Shown in pieces: positions 9,048 to 17,704 of a DNA stretch of 64,000 nucleotides; the first letter of the stretch is position 1, and the number at the start of each line of letters is the position of its first letter. Source of the stretch: Paludibacteraceae bacterium. Its GTDB lineage: Bacteria > Bacteroidota > Bacteroidia > Bacteroidales > Paludibacteraceae. Both the position numbers and the translations under genes were made by a program. Below the pieces are notes generated by a model that was not told the origin of the DNA, made no database searches, and worked only from the letters and a program-made list of their open reading frames with translations. Where the stretch lies: NCBI GenBank assembly GCA_024401435.1, contig JAKSLB010000003.1:62001-126000 (forward strand), given 5' to 3'.

Positions 9048-12000
9048 TTATCCCGCCACCACAGCATTATGAATGGAATCCACATACTTTGCCAGAGGCA
9101 TCATATATTCTCCTCCGAAGCCTTCCAGCGCGGAGGCGAAGGGGTCCTCATTCACCACGATATCTTTGGTAATATCACCATTCTCGCAGACGTAAGTTAA
9201 GATGCTCTTCAGAAACTCCTCTTGGTCGTAGTTCAATTCACTCACGGAGATGAGTTCACTGAACTTCTTCACCGCCTTGCGAATGTCCACACCAATGATA
9301 CTCCGAATAAAAATAGCCACGTTCGTACCGCACATCTTACCACTTGTGTATTTTTCGTAATCTTCTTTCGTGCCGAGTTCTTTCCACATAATACGTTCCA
9401 ACTCTACAATATCCTTCGCCGTCAGTTGTTCAATGTTCTTTATCTTCTCCAACACAGGGAGGTTTTTGTTCTCCGCCAGATAATTCAACACTTTTTGTTT
9501 GTAAGTGACTCTCGGGGAAACGCCCTCGGTCTCTCCTTCATCGGTTATCACATCGTCGATATTGACGACAAACCACTTGCTCTCCTCTGCGAGTATCTTT
9601 AGCAACTCACGCATTTCGATTCTCACCCGCTCATACCATTGCAAGTCCGCATTGTCCCACGACACATCCATCAACACTTCGTTGAGTATCGCTTTGTTCT
9701 TCTGAACTGCAGGCAGGGTCGACCTCTTCTTAAGGAGTGCATCTGCAATGGTCTGCACCGATATCTTCGGGCGATTCGCTTTGGTTGTTCCATCCAAATA
9801 GGACAACTCAAGGGTCAGCATCAGCACATCGAACTTTTTTGCACTCTCATCCATCTTGTTTTTCGGAACGAGCGGTGATATATCCTTCTTCAAAGACTCC
9901 ACATCCATCATCGAAAGGCATAACCATGTATCATCCTCACGGAAATGGCACACCTCCTTCCATTTCATGCGAACAGAGATGTGTGCATCTGACAACACGT
10001 TCACCTGTTCTCGAAGTAGCGTTTTGATCTCATCGTGAAGTCTCTTTGTGTAGGGGTCGTCCTGGTACTCCTGTCCTTGCAAGTAATAGGCAATTTCGGA
10101 ACGGAGGTTGAATATCCTTTCGGTAAGCGACAGCGTGGTTTTCGTCTCCTCGCCTTCCTTTCCTCCGAAGTACTCGAGGTTACCACACCAATCGAAGATG
10201 TAGAAGCACTCCTTATCCTTACCTGAGCCAAACAAATCCTTGCACAGACGGGTTCCTCGTCCCACCATCTGTGTGAATTTAATCTTGCTGTGAATACGCT
10301 TGAAGAACACAAGGTTCAACACTTCGGGCACATCAATACCTGTATCGAGCATATCCACGGACACTGCAATCTGCGGCTCCATTTTTTTGTCTCCGAACTG
10401 ATTTATCAATTCAGCTGCATAAGGAATGTAGTTGTCGATTAATGCGCAGAAATCTGGACCCAATTCTGGATAGAGTATTCGGAACATCTCCACAATCATC
10501 TCCGCATGCTTATGATTGTAAGCGAAGATGATAGTTTTACCGATTTTCTCGCCGCTATCCACTTTTAGTCCGTTGGTCATCAAATCTTGGAGCACCTTGC
10601 GGATGGTGTCCTCGTTGAAGATGTAGGTGAATATTTCATTAGACTCAATATCTCTTGGTGTTACGCCATCCAATGCCTTCTTTGCCTTTTCGTAAGCGAA
10701 CACCTTTTCCATCTGTTCCTTCTCTTCTGATGTAAGGTCGTTGTACCGAATACCCCTGCGCATGATTTCAGAGCCTCGTTTCAATCCACGATAGTTGACC
10801 AGGTAACCCTCTGCAATCGCTTCATCCATTTCGTAGGCGAAATTCGGTTCTCCTTGTTCCATTTCGAATATCTCATAGGTGCTGCGATCCACCTCATCAC
10901 GAGGTGTGGCAGTCAGTCCGATGAGCAAACTGTCGAAGTAGTTGAAGATGGCGCCATACTTACCAAAGATACTGCGGTGTGCCTCATCAATGATGATGAG
11001 GTCGAAGTGTCCGACACTGAAAGTCTTGTCCTCCGCATCTATATGGTTAATCATCGTCTGGTAGGTCGAGAAGACAAGTCTCGCCTCCAAGTCATGCTCA
11101 CCATTGTCGCTCAGCACGCAAGTGGTGGTATTGGGCATCAGTTTATTGAAATTTTTGTGGGCTTGATAGACCAGAGATGTACGGTCCGCCAAGAACAGCA
11201 CGTTCTTTGCCCACTCGTTTCTTGTCAGTATATCAACCAGTGAAATGGAGACTCTGGTTTTTCCCGTACCGGTTGCCATCACAAGCAGACCTTTGCGGTG
11301 TTTCTTATTGTAATGTTCACAGACCGCCTTGATGGCCATCTTCTGATAGTCACGGTCGGTGATGTTTTCTTTTACTTTAAAATCGTTGATATCGTGTCGT
11401 CCACGCTTTTGGATCATCCGTTCGAGATCCTCCGCTGTGTGGAAACTATATAGTCGGCGGGAAGGATAACCCAAGCCGTCGATGATGTAGGTTTCAAATC
11501 CGTTGGAATAGTAGATAACAGGGCGAACACCATAGCGAGCTTCCAAACAATCCGCATAGAGTGTTGCTTGATGTTTACCTATTTCTGCCGATTTAGAGGT
11601 GCGTTTAGCCTCAACAACAGCCAATGGTTTTCCATTGCCACCGAAGAGCACATAATCAGCGAACCCTTTGTTGTGAGCATTCGGCATACCTTCCACCTCC
11701 ACCTCGACACAAGCTTTGAGCGGTTGAATCAATCCTTTCGTGTTGAGCACGTCCCAACCAGCCTCTTTGAGCATCAGGTCGATGAAAAGTTTGCGGGTAT
11801 CGTCTTCCGACAGGTCGGATGGCATCTCCACGACAGGAGCGGTAGACACGACAGCCTCCTTGGGAGCGTTCTTCACCAGAGCATCATCTTCGCTCACCTT
11901 AACTTCAGAAGGAGGCACAACATGGATGTCGGGTTGATCTGGTATGAGAGTACGGTCGAATGGTTTGACCGAAGAGACCAACTGCAGTTTTAATAAAACG

Positions 12001-12356
12001 GCAGCGACTACATTGTAGATATTGAGGAGACAGAAGTAGGACTCGCCTTTCGATACCGATAGGGCGTGAGCGCCATGGTTACCGACCTTGCGGACATAGT
12101 GAGCTGCCATCATGACCTTTGGGTCGTTGATGAATGAGGCGAACACCTCATTATCCATCAGTTGGAGCAGGTTCGCACGTTCGGGCAGATCTTCACCCTT
12201 CATGGTATAGAGGGAATGAACGATGTATTCCAATGCGCGGCGGCAGTTGAAAGCGCACAATTCAGGGTCTTGCACCTGTGTTTCTTCAGCAGCGGAGCAA
12301 TAACGATACAGTTTCTCGTCAATCTGTAAATCTTTTATGTAGTCGAAGTTGCGCAT
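9048..12356 (-). CDS. hsdR: Type I restriction endonuclease subunit R
   Basis: Motor and nuclease subunit of a type I R-M system: ATP-driven translocation and DNA cleavage when bound to HsdM2S. 1102 residues. N-terminal DUF4145-like segment (CRRALEYIVHSLY, about 38-50). Nuclease domain about 185-300 with a PD-(D/E)XK core (D234 in GFADYVLF, E249 and K251 in VVEAKR). Helicase with Walker A ATGTGKTR (361-368), DEAH (457-460) and motif VI VGRGTRLCKDLFG near residue 690. The C-terminal region resembles the EcoEI R C-terminal domain. All key residues are present, so it should be active. It is last in the locus, 21 bp after the intact ATPase gene. Confidence 0.95.
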   Translation of the reverse strand: MRNFDYIKDLQIDEKLYRYCSAAEETQVQDPELCAFNCRRALEYIVHSLYTMKGEDLPERANLLQLMDNEVFASFINDPKVMMAAHYVRKVGNHGAHALSVSKGESYFCLLNIYNVVAAVLLKLQLVSSVKPFDRTLIPDQPDIHVVPPSEVKVSEDDALVKNAPKEAVVSTAPVVEMPSDLSEDDTRKLFIDLMLKEAGWDVLNTKGLIQPLKACVEVEVEGMPNAHNKGFADYVLFGGNGKPLAVVEAKRTSKSAEIGKHQATLYADCLEARYGVRPVIYYSNGFETYIIDGLGYPSRRLYSFHTAEDLERMIQKRGRHDINDFKVKENITDRDYQKMAIKAVCEHYNKKHRKGLLVMATGTGKTRVSISLVDILTRNEWAKNVLFLADRTSLVYQAHKNFNKLMPNTTTCVLSDNGEHDLEARLVFSTYQTMINHIDAEDKTFSVGHFDLIIIDEAHRSIFGKYGAIFNYFDSLLIGLTATPRDEVDRSTYEIFEMEQGEPNFAYEMDEAIAEGYLVNYRGLKRGSEIMRRGIRYNDLTSEEKEQMEKVFAYEKAKKALDGVTPRDIESNEIFTYIFNEDTIRKVLQDLMTNGLKVDSGEKIGKTIIFAYNHKHAEMIVEMFRILYPELGPDFCALIDNYIPYAAELINQFGDKKMEPQIAVSVDMLDTGIDVPEVLNLVFFKRIHSKIKFTQMVGRGTRLCKDLFGSGKDKECFYIFDWCGNLEYFGGKEGEETKTTLSLTERIFNLRSEIAYYLQGQEYQDDPYTKRLHDEIKTLLREQVNVLSDAHISVRMKWKEVCHFREDDTWLCLSMMDVESLKKDISPLVPKNKMDESAKKFDVLMLTLELSYLDGTTKANRPKISVQTIADALLKKRSTLPAVQKNKAILNEVLMDVSWDNADLQWYERVRIEMRELLKILAEESKWFVVNIDDVITDEGETEGVSPRVTYKQKVLNYLAENKNLPVLEKIKNIEQLTAKDIVELERIMWKELGTKEDYEKYTSGKMCGTNVAIFIRSIIGVDIRKAVKKFSELISVSELNYDQEEFLKSILTYVCENGDITKDIVVNEDPFASALEGFGGEYMMPLAKYVDSIHNAVVAG

Positions 12357-12377
12357 ATAGTAATGATTTAATAATAC

Positions 12378-13682
12378 TTAAATGCCTCGCATGACGGCTT
12401 GTGTCTGATAAAGAGGATAATTTTCCATCCATTCCTGGTCGATATAGGGTTTCATAGAGAAACGTAATCCTTTCAGTTTGAGGTCTGGGTGTTGGTCTAC
12501 CACATACGTTCTCAACGATTTTGAATGTACGTTTTCCTCCGCCTTCACTTCGACAGGAATGACACGATCGGGTGTTTGTACAACAAAATCAATCTCCACT
12601 TTGGAATCGTTCGACGAATGGTAATATATGGGAATATCCAGTAATACCAACTGCGAATATACAAATAATTCCGTGAAAGCCCCTTTGAATTCCTTAAAAC
12701 AGGAGTCGCCGGAAATGATGTCTATGATAGAGTTGTCAACCATAGCATTCATCAGTCCGACATCCAACATAAAAAGTTTGAATATAGACGGTTCTGCATA
12801 GAATTTCAGTGGCTTTTGCAAAGAAGTCACACGACCCACCTTATATACAAGTCCTGCATCTATCAACCATTCTATAGCCATTTCAAATTCAGCGGAACGT
12901 CCTTTTTTCTTGAGCTGAGAGAAAGAAAACTTTTTATTTTCCTTGGCAAGCTGCTGAGGAACACTTTCCCACACCATGTTGATACGAGGCACTTCCGAAG
13001 AGGGTGCGTGCTTAGAGAAATCGTGCTTATAATCAGAGAGAATCTGTTTTTGAATACGACGTGTCTCATTTGGTCCATTGCTTATAAAAGCCCTCACTGC
13101 TGCGGGCATTCCTCCTACGAAATAATATTTACGCAAAAGGTCGATGAATGTTTCATGCAGACCACGTGTGGCATCTTTATTCTCTGATTCTAAAATCTCC
13201 AACAATCTTTCGTTGCCTGTTGCCAACAAGAATTCTGCGAAAGAGAAAGGATACAGTTTCATGCTTTCCACTTTCCCCACAGGAAACGAAACTCCCTCAT
13301 GTAAAGAGAGACCTAACAAAGATCCAGCCACTGCGATATGATATTCGGGAGCATCTTCGCAGAAATACTTCAGCGAATTAAGAGCCCTGTTGCATTCTTG
13401 AATCTCGTCGAAAATAATTAGCGTGGAATGAGGCTTGATATCGACTTTCGTATAAGCAGAGAGTTCAATCAATATTCGTTGTATATTGAAATCTCCGTTG
13501 AATATTTCAGAGACTCTATCATTGGAATCAAAAGAGATGTATGCGACAGAATCATACTCATTAGAGCCAAACTCCTTCAGCAAGTATGTTTTTCCTACCT
13601 GTCTGGCACCGTTAAGAATGAGCGGTTTTCGTGTTGCCGACCTCTTCCATTCAACCAACTTATCGTATAAAAGTCTTTTCAT
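12378..13682 (-). CDS. AAA-type ATPase with DUF4143 C-terminal domain (intact copy)
   Basis: A 434-residue protein of the common bacterial/archaeal AAA_14-DUF4143 family. P-loop LNGARQVGKTYLLKEFG near residues 23-39, Walker B IIFDEIQECNRAL near 110, and a DUF4143 domain with the PD-(D/E)XK-like signature VEIDFVVQTPDRVIPVEVKAEE near 365-386. The family is widespread and its biological role is poorly known; some members are suspected defence or toxin-like nucleases. It sits between hsdS and hsdR together with a broken paralogue (13895-15178). The two share an identical promoter layout with tandem operator-like repeats, so both are probably regulated in the same way. It may be only a passenger in the R-M locus. 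Confidence 0.88.
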   Translation of the reverse strand: MKRLLYDKLVEWKRSATRKPLILNGARQVGKTYLLKEFGSNEYDSVAYISFDSNDRVSEIFNGDFNIQRILIELSAYTKVDIKPHSTLIIFDEIQECNRALNSLKYFCEDAPEYHIAVAGSLLGLSLHEGVSFPVGKVESMKLYPFSFAEFLLATGNERLLEILESENKDATRGLHETFIDLLRKYYFVGGMPAAVRAFISNGPNETRRIQKQILSDYKHDFSKHAPSSEVPRINMVWESVPQQLAKENKKFSFSQLKKKGRSAEFEMAIEWLIDAGLVYKVGRVTSLQKPLKFYAEPSIFKLFMLDVGLMNAMVDNSIIDIISGDSCFKEFKGAFTELFVYSQLVLLDIPIYYHSSNDSKVEIDFVVQTPDRVIPVEVKAEENVHSKSLRTYVVDQHPDLKLKGLRFSMKPYIDQEWMENYPLYQTQAVMRGI

Positions 13683-13707
13683 TTTTGAATTTCAATATAT
13701 TACGATG

Positions 13708-13737
13708 CAAATATAACACTTTTTCCGCCGATCAAAC
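13708..13737 (-). promoter_or_regulatory. Promoter of the intact ATPase gene, overlapping the iterons
   Basis: TATATTTG on the minus strand at 13715-13708 matches the -7 consensus, and TTTG at 13737-13734 may be the -33 box (17-nt gap, slightly short). The -33 box lies inside the first operator-like repeat, so a protein bound to the repeats would block transcription. Confidence 0.5.
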
Positions 13738-13800
13738 AACAAATCGCTACACTTTTTCTGCCGATCAAACGATATATCGCTACACTTTTTCTGCCGAATG
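13716..13800. repeat. Three tandem operator-like repeats, period 33 bp
   Basis: The core ACACTTTTTCTGCCGATCAA (first copy CCGCC instead of CTGCC, third copy truncated at GCCGAA) starts at 13716, 13749 and 13782, exactly 33 bp apart, about three helical turns. The array begins 34 bp upstream of the ATPase ATG. Confidence 0.8.
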
Positions 13801-13894
13801 CCACATTACATTCCGACCACGGTAGGCAGACCGTCTGCGACGCTCTGCCAACCATGGCCTATTTAGGAGAACCATGTCCACGGTTCGTATTTCA

Positions 13895-15178
13895 TTATTG
13901 GATTGCCCAAAGAGGCAGGTTGTCAAAATGCTCTTGCTGGACATAAGGCAGCATTGAATACCTTACACCCCGTATTTCAGGATTATTTTTTAGAAATTCA
14001 GATAATGAGTTGGCCCGTACATTACCTTCTGCTTTTACCTCAATAGGCACTATTTTAGCCTCTTTCTGTACTAAAAAATCAATTTCGAGTCGGGAATTTC
14101 CCGCACTGTAGTAATAAATCGAACCCTCATCACGGCTCACCATCTGTTGGAGCACATATTGTTCTGTGAAACCTCCTTTATACTCTTTTATTGCGTCGTC
14201 ACTTACCAACATCTGTGAAGCAGGGATTTCTGCCAGAGCTCCAAGCAATCCGCAATCACATAAGAACAATTTAAAAGCAGAGAAATCCTCGTATGCTTTC
14301 AACGGCATTTTGATTGCTTTGCATCTGTTGACTTTATATACAAGTCCCGCATCCACAAGCCATTGGATAGCCATTTCGAATTCCTTTGCGCGACCACCAT
14401 CTTTAAGAAGTCCATAGATGAATTTCTTGTTTTCCTTAAATAGTTGAGCCGGGATACCTTGCCAAACCATATTGACTCTTGGAATATCCGTTTTGGATAC
14501 ATGTTTTGAAAAATCTCTTGAGTAGTCAAACAAAATTTGAGTTTGAATAGCACGAACTTCCTGAATACCTTCTTTCTCAATATAAGCTTGTACAGCAGCA
14601 GGCATTCCACCGACAAAGTAGTATTGGCGGAGGAATTTTTCGTAAGTATCCTTCAGTGTATTTATTGAATCATAATCTCTTTTGTTTAGAATGTCTACGA
14701 GTCTTTCTTGTTTGTTGGCGATCAAAAATTCTTCGAAATTCATCGGGAAAACACGAATCATATCCACTTTCCCCACGGGAAATGAATTGCCCTGATGAAG
14801 AGATATGCCAAGCAGAGAGCAAGCTACAGCTATATGGAAATCTGGAGCATCTTCATAAAAGAACTTCAGGCATTCAAGGATACGGGGCGACGACTGAATT
14901 TCATCAAGAATGATAAGCGTTTTCTCGGGGCGAATGTCTTTCCCTATACGTGCGCCAAGTTGCAGTATTATGCGTTCTATATCAAAATTGGCAGAAAAGA
15001 TTTTAGATATTTCCTCGTCTTTGTCGCACATGAAATAAGCAACATCCTCATAGTATCGTTTGCCAAATTCCTTCAATAGCCAAGTCTTGCCGACCTGTCA
15101 GGCTCCGTTCAGAATGAGTGGCTTTCTGTTCTTTTTCTCTTTCCACTCCACCAACTTGTTCATTATCAGTCTTTCCAT
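13895..15178 (-). pseudogene. DUF4143 ATPase paralogue interrupted by a nonsense codon in the P-loop
   Basis: Reading from ATG 15178 (MERLIMNKLVEWKEKKNRKP) gives a normal AAA_14-DUF4143 protein of 427 codons, except that codon 27, at 15100-15098, is TGA. The residue lost is the Arg of the LNGARQVGKT Walker A segment, consistent with a CGA to TGA change. Downstream the frame is open to the stop and keeps Walker B (IILDEIQSSPRI) and DUF4143 (LEIDFLVQKEAKIVPIEVKAEG). A restart after the stop would lack part of the P-loop. It is clearly paralogous to the 12378-13682 gene and has its own iteron array upstream. It is either a recent pseudogene or a polymorphism in the sampled population. Confidence 0.85.
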
Positions 15179-15211
15179 CCGATTCTATCCTTTGTGACCG
15201 AAGCAAAATTT

Positions 15212-15290
15212 CACTTTTTTGCAGATAAATTTGGAAAACCTTACACTTTTTTGCGGATAAATCGGATTGATTTTACACTTTTTTGCAGAT
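15212..15290. repeat. Three tandem operator-like repeats, period 32 bp
   Basis: CACTTTTTTGCGGATAAAT and close variants start at 15212, 15244 and 15276, 32 bp apart. The array starts 34 bp upstream of the ATPase pseudogene ATG, the same offset as the 13716 array, and shares the core CACTTTTT-(C/T)-(T/G)GC. The sequences have otherwise diverged. Confidence 0.8.
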
Positions 15291-15371
15291 ACAACAATAA
15301 AATCCGCCCACGGGAACCCCAATCAGTCGGCATGTACCGACAATTATTAACTATTAATTAATTATTAACTA

Positions 15372-16541
15372 TCAATTAAACCAATAATCCATCCTTGCCT
15401 GAAACAAAGTCTCAGCCTCCTGCAACGCCTTCTTTGTCTCCGTCTTCATCTGCTCTATTGCTTCTATCTTTGAGGCAAATTGTTGCTGGAGAGGAAGAGG
15501 GGGAAGAATTACTCTAATTGATGCTAATTCCTTTGAGTTTATATTTGCTTGATTAACTGCTCCCTTTGCCATACTTTTAAGTAAAAGTTTCAACGAAGGC
15601 AGATTGAACATAATTGATAAGAATCGTGGGTTAAGAGTATCGAACAATCTAACTCTGATTATATATCCTGCAATAACCATCGGTTCTTCCAAATCAAACA
15701 TACATGTTTTGCCAATTAGTTCCATACTATTTGTCCTATTGAACAGTATATCTCCATATTTGACAATACACTTGTCTATTTCGTCGTCTGGAATGTCTAT
15801 TGTTTTCAAGTCTGCCAAATCAAGATGACCATCTAATGTTAGATTGCCCATTCTCAAATATTTGTATTGTCCATTTTCACAAGCAGGACGACTTGTCCCA
15901 TACTTTAATTCAGAACAACAATCACCCAACTTCTTCACCTCCCACCCCTTATCATTCTTGACAGGGTCGCCGAACATATCATAGAAGATAGATTGCTCCA
16001 GTGCGTCGTAGTCCTTCAACTGCGCCTTGTGGTCTGCGATGATGGCGGACAAGGTATCGAGCTCGGTGACGATGGATTGTTGTTGTTCTGCACTTGGATA
16101 TGGAATATCAATGTCAGAAATATCTTTTAATGATATTGAAGGGTATGCTTCATCTTTTACTAATGAATTAGGCTTTTTTACCTGTAGAAAATAATTTAAG
16201 TATGAAGAATTGATGCATTTGGGTGTGATAATTGCCAAATGACTAACCACATAACAATCATTTTTTGTGGTATAGACATATCCTTTCATACAAGACATAC
16301 CACTTTTGGCAAATAATATAGACCCTGATGGATATAAGCGAAGTTTATGTGACTTAGCAACATCATCTGTTACTTTTTGGATGTCGTTCTCATCAACTCC
16401 ATTTATCAAATCTATAAGATTACCTGCTTTTATGAAAGGAGTACCTTGCGTAGAATAATTTGCATCACCTTGCGGAGCTCCTTGCCCTGCAGCAATTGTA
16501 CTTATATCTCCCAACTTCTTATATTCCCATCCCGTCTTCAT
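15372..16541 (-). CDS. hsdS: Type I restriction-modification specificity subunit S
   Basis: Provides target recognition to the HsdM/HsdR complex. The 389 residues have the usual two-half layout: TRD1 from GWEYKKLGDISTIAAGQGAP (about residue 4), a central conserved helix ending in DALEQSIFYDMFGDPV, TRD2 from GWEVKKLGDCCSELKYGTSR (about 203), and a distal helix (IEAIEQMKTETKKALQEAE). Length and both conserved spacers are normal, so a bipartite recognition site is expected; the site itself cannot be read from sequence. Only one hsdS is present and I saw no inverted partial copy that would indicate phase-variable shuffling. Confidence 0.93.
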   Translation of the reverse strand: MKTGWEYKKLGDISTIAAGQGAPQGDANYSTQGTPFIKAGNLIDLINGVDENDIQKVTDDVAKSHKLRLYPSGSILFAKSGMSCMKGYVYTTKNDCYVVSHLAIITPKCINSSYLNYFLQVKKPNSLVKDEAYPSISLKDISDIDIPYPSAEQQQSIVTELDTLSAIIADHKAQLKDYDALEQSIFYDMFGDPVKNDKGWEVKKLGDCCSELKYGTSRPACENGQYKYLRMGNLTLDGHLDLADLKTIDIPDDEIDKCIVKYGDILFNRTNSMELIGKTCMFDLEEPMVIAGYIIRVRLFDTLNPRFLSIMFNLPSLKLLLKSMAKGAVNQANINSKELASIRVILPPLPLQQQFASKIEAIEQMKTETKKALQEAETLFQARMDYWFN

Positions 16542-16605
16542 ACTACATCAAATTTATTGTTTTTCAACCATTCCCAATTTGGCAACCACTGGTTGGCTAA
16601 TTTAT

Positions 16606-17703
16606 TCACATCAAATTTTGGTTCAACTTAGCTTCAATCTCTTCAACAGTAGGTATAAGTCCTTCCACTTTAGCAGGGTATAACTTTTCGAGATCGTATG
16701 CAGAAATACCTATAGGCTGATTACTTCCCTCTAAGGCATATTGAGCCAAAGTGTTGTCCTTAGACTTACAAATCAACAACCCGATAGTTGGATTATCATC
16801 CGAACGTTTTAATATATGGTTGCATGCAACAACATACGTACTCAATTGTCCGATGTCTCCTGGTGAAAACTTGTCAATCTTTACCTCTATCACAACATAG
16901 CAGCGAAGTTGCAGATGGTAGAACAAAAGGTCAATAAAATTCTCTGTTTCTCCTATCTGCAGGCGGTATTCTTTCCCTACATAAGCAAAACCTGTACCCA
17001 ACTCTAAAAGGAAATCAGTGATGTTTGTAAGCAGAGCTTTTTTTAGCTGCGACTCGTTGTATTTTCCCGTGATTCCAGCAAAGGCAAAATTATAGGGATC
17101 TTTTGTGATTTCTTTGGCAAGATCGCTCATCAAGTCTGGCAATGTTGCAGTGAAGTTTGTCAATGCCTTGCCTTCTCGTTCATAAAGATCAGAGTCGAGG
17201 AAGTTGAGCAACATGGAACGACTCCAACCATTCTCTATGGTTTTACGGACATAAAATAGGGCTTTCTTCTGATCATGTAAAAAATGATCAATGATATATC
17301 TATAATGTCCCCATGGTACAGCAAATATGTTCACAAATTGCTCCACACATTGTGGAGTATTTGCCTTATCGTCGTTTTGTAATTGCTCCACAAGTTGTGG
17401 AGCAATTGGATTGAATTCAGGAAATAGAAGATAAAAATTCTTCATATACAACAGATTAGTAGGAGAAAAACAAGTTGCATCAGGCATCTTGCACTTCAAG
17501 TCTTCACTCAAATTTTTAAAAAACTTATTTCCCCAACGGGACTCTGCTTTTAGTTCAACTATATCTTTCCCCAATAGCCAGTAAAACTTAAGCTGCTCGC
17601 TATTCACTTTGACAGCAGCCTTTATTTGGCTATGTCGGTATCTATTACATAATTCCTCGACCCAATTGTTGTAGGTTGGATCTGTTATTGTAATTTGTTT
17701 CAT
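16606..17703 (-). CDS. YhcG-type PD-(D/E)XK nuclease domain protein (DUF1016)
   Basis: A 365-residue DUF1016/YhcG family protein. The N-terminal helical region starts YNNWVEELCNRYRHSQIKAA. The C-terminal nuclease-like domain has IDLLFYHLQLRCYVVIEVKI (about 255-275), giving the D...E-x-K core of the PD-(D/E)XK fold, and GDIGQLSTYV just after. This family often occurs inside type I R-M operons, as here between hsdM (1-bp gap) and hsdS (64-bp gap). Its role there is not settled; an accessory nuclease in defence is plausible. Start ATG 17703 is fixed by the adjacent hsdM stop. Confidence 0.9.
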   Translation of the reverse strand: MKQITITDPTYNNWVEELCNRYRHSQIKAAVKVNSEQLKFYWLLGKDIVELKAESRWGNKFFKNLSEDLKCKMPDATCFSPTNLLYMKNFYLLFPEFNPIAPQLVEQLQNDDKANTPQCVEQFVNIFAVPWGHYRYIIDHFLHDQKKALFYVRKTIENGWSRSMLLNFLDSDLYEREGKALTNFTATLPDLMSDLAKEITKDPYNFAFAGITGKYNESQLKKALLTNITDFLLELGTGFAYVGKEYRLQIGETENFIDLLFYHLQLRCYVVIEVKIDKFSPGDIGQLSTYVVACNHILKRSDDNPTIGLLICKSKDNTLAQYALEGSNQPIGISAYDLEKLYPAKVEGLIPTVEEIEAKLNQNLM

Positions 17704-17704
17704 A

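Noticed and set aside
8888..9085. A 65-codon minus-strand frame between the lipoprotein and hsdR
   Set aside because: Its composition is not protein-like, it overlaps the end of hsdR, and it includes the solo element end at 8983.
13716..13800. Iteron-like repeats suggesting a plasmid origin
   Set aside because: No replication initiator gene is nearby, and the repeats overlap a promoter 34 bp from an ATPase start, so an operator role fits better.
15372..16541. Possible phase-variable hsdS
   Set aside because: Only one complete hsdS is present; no inverted partial copy or recombinase gene was seen nearby.
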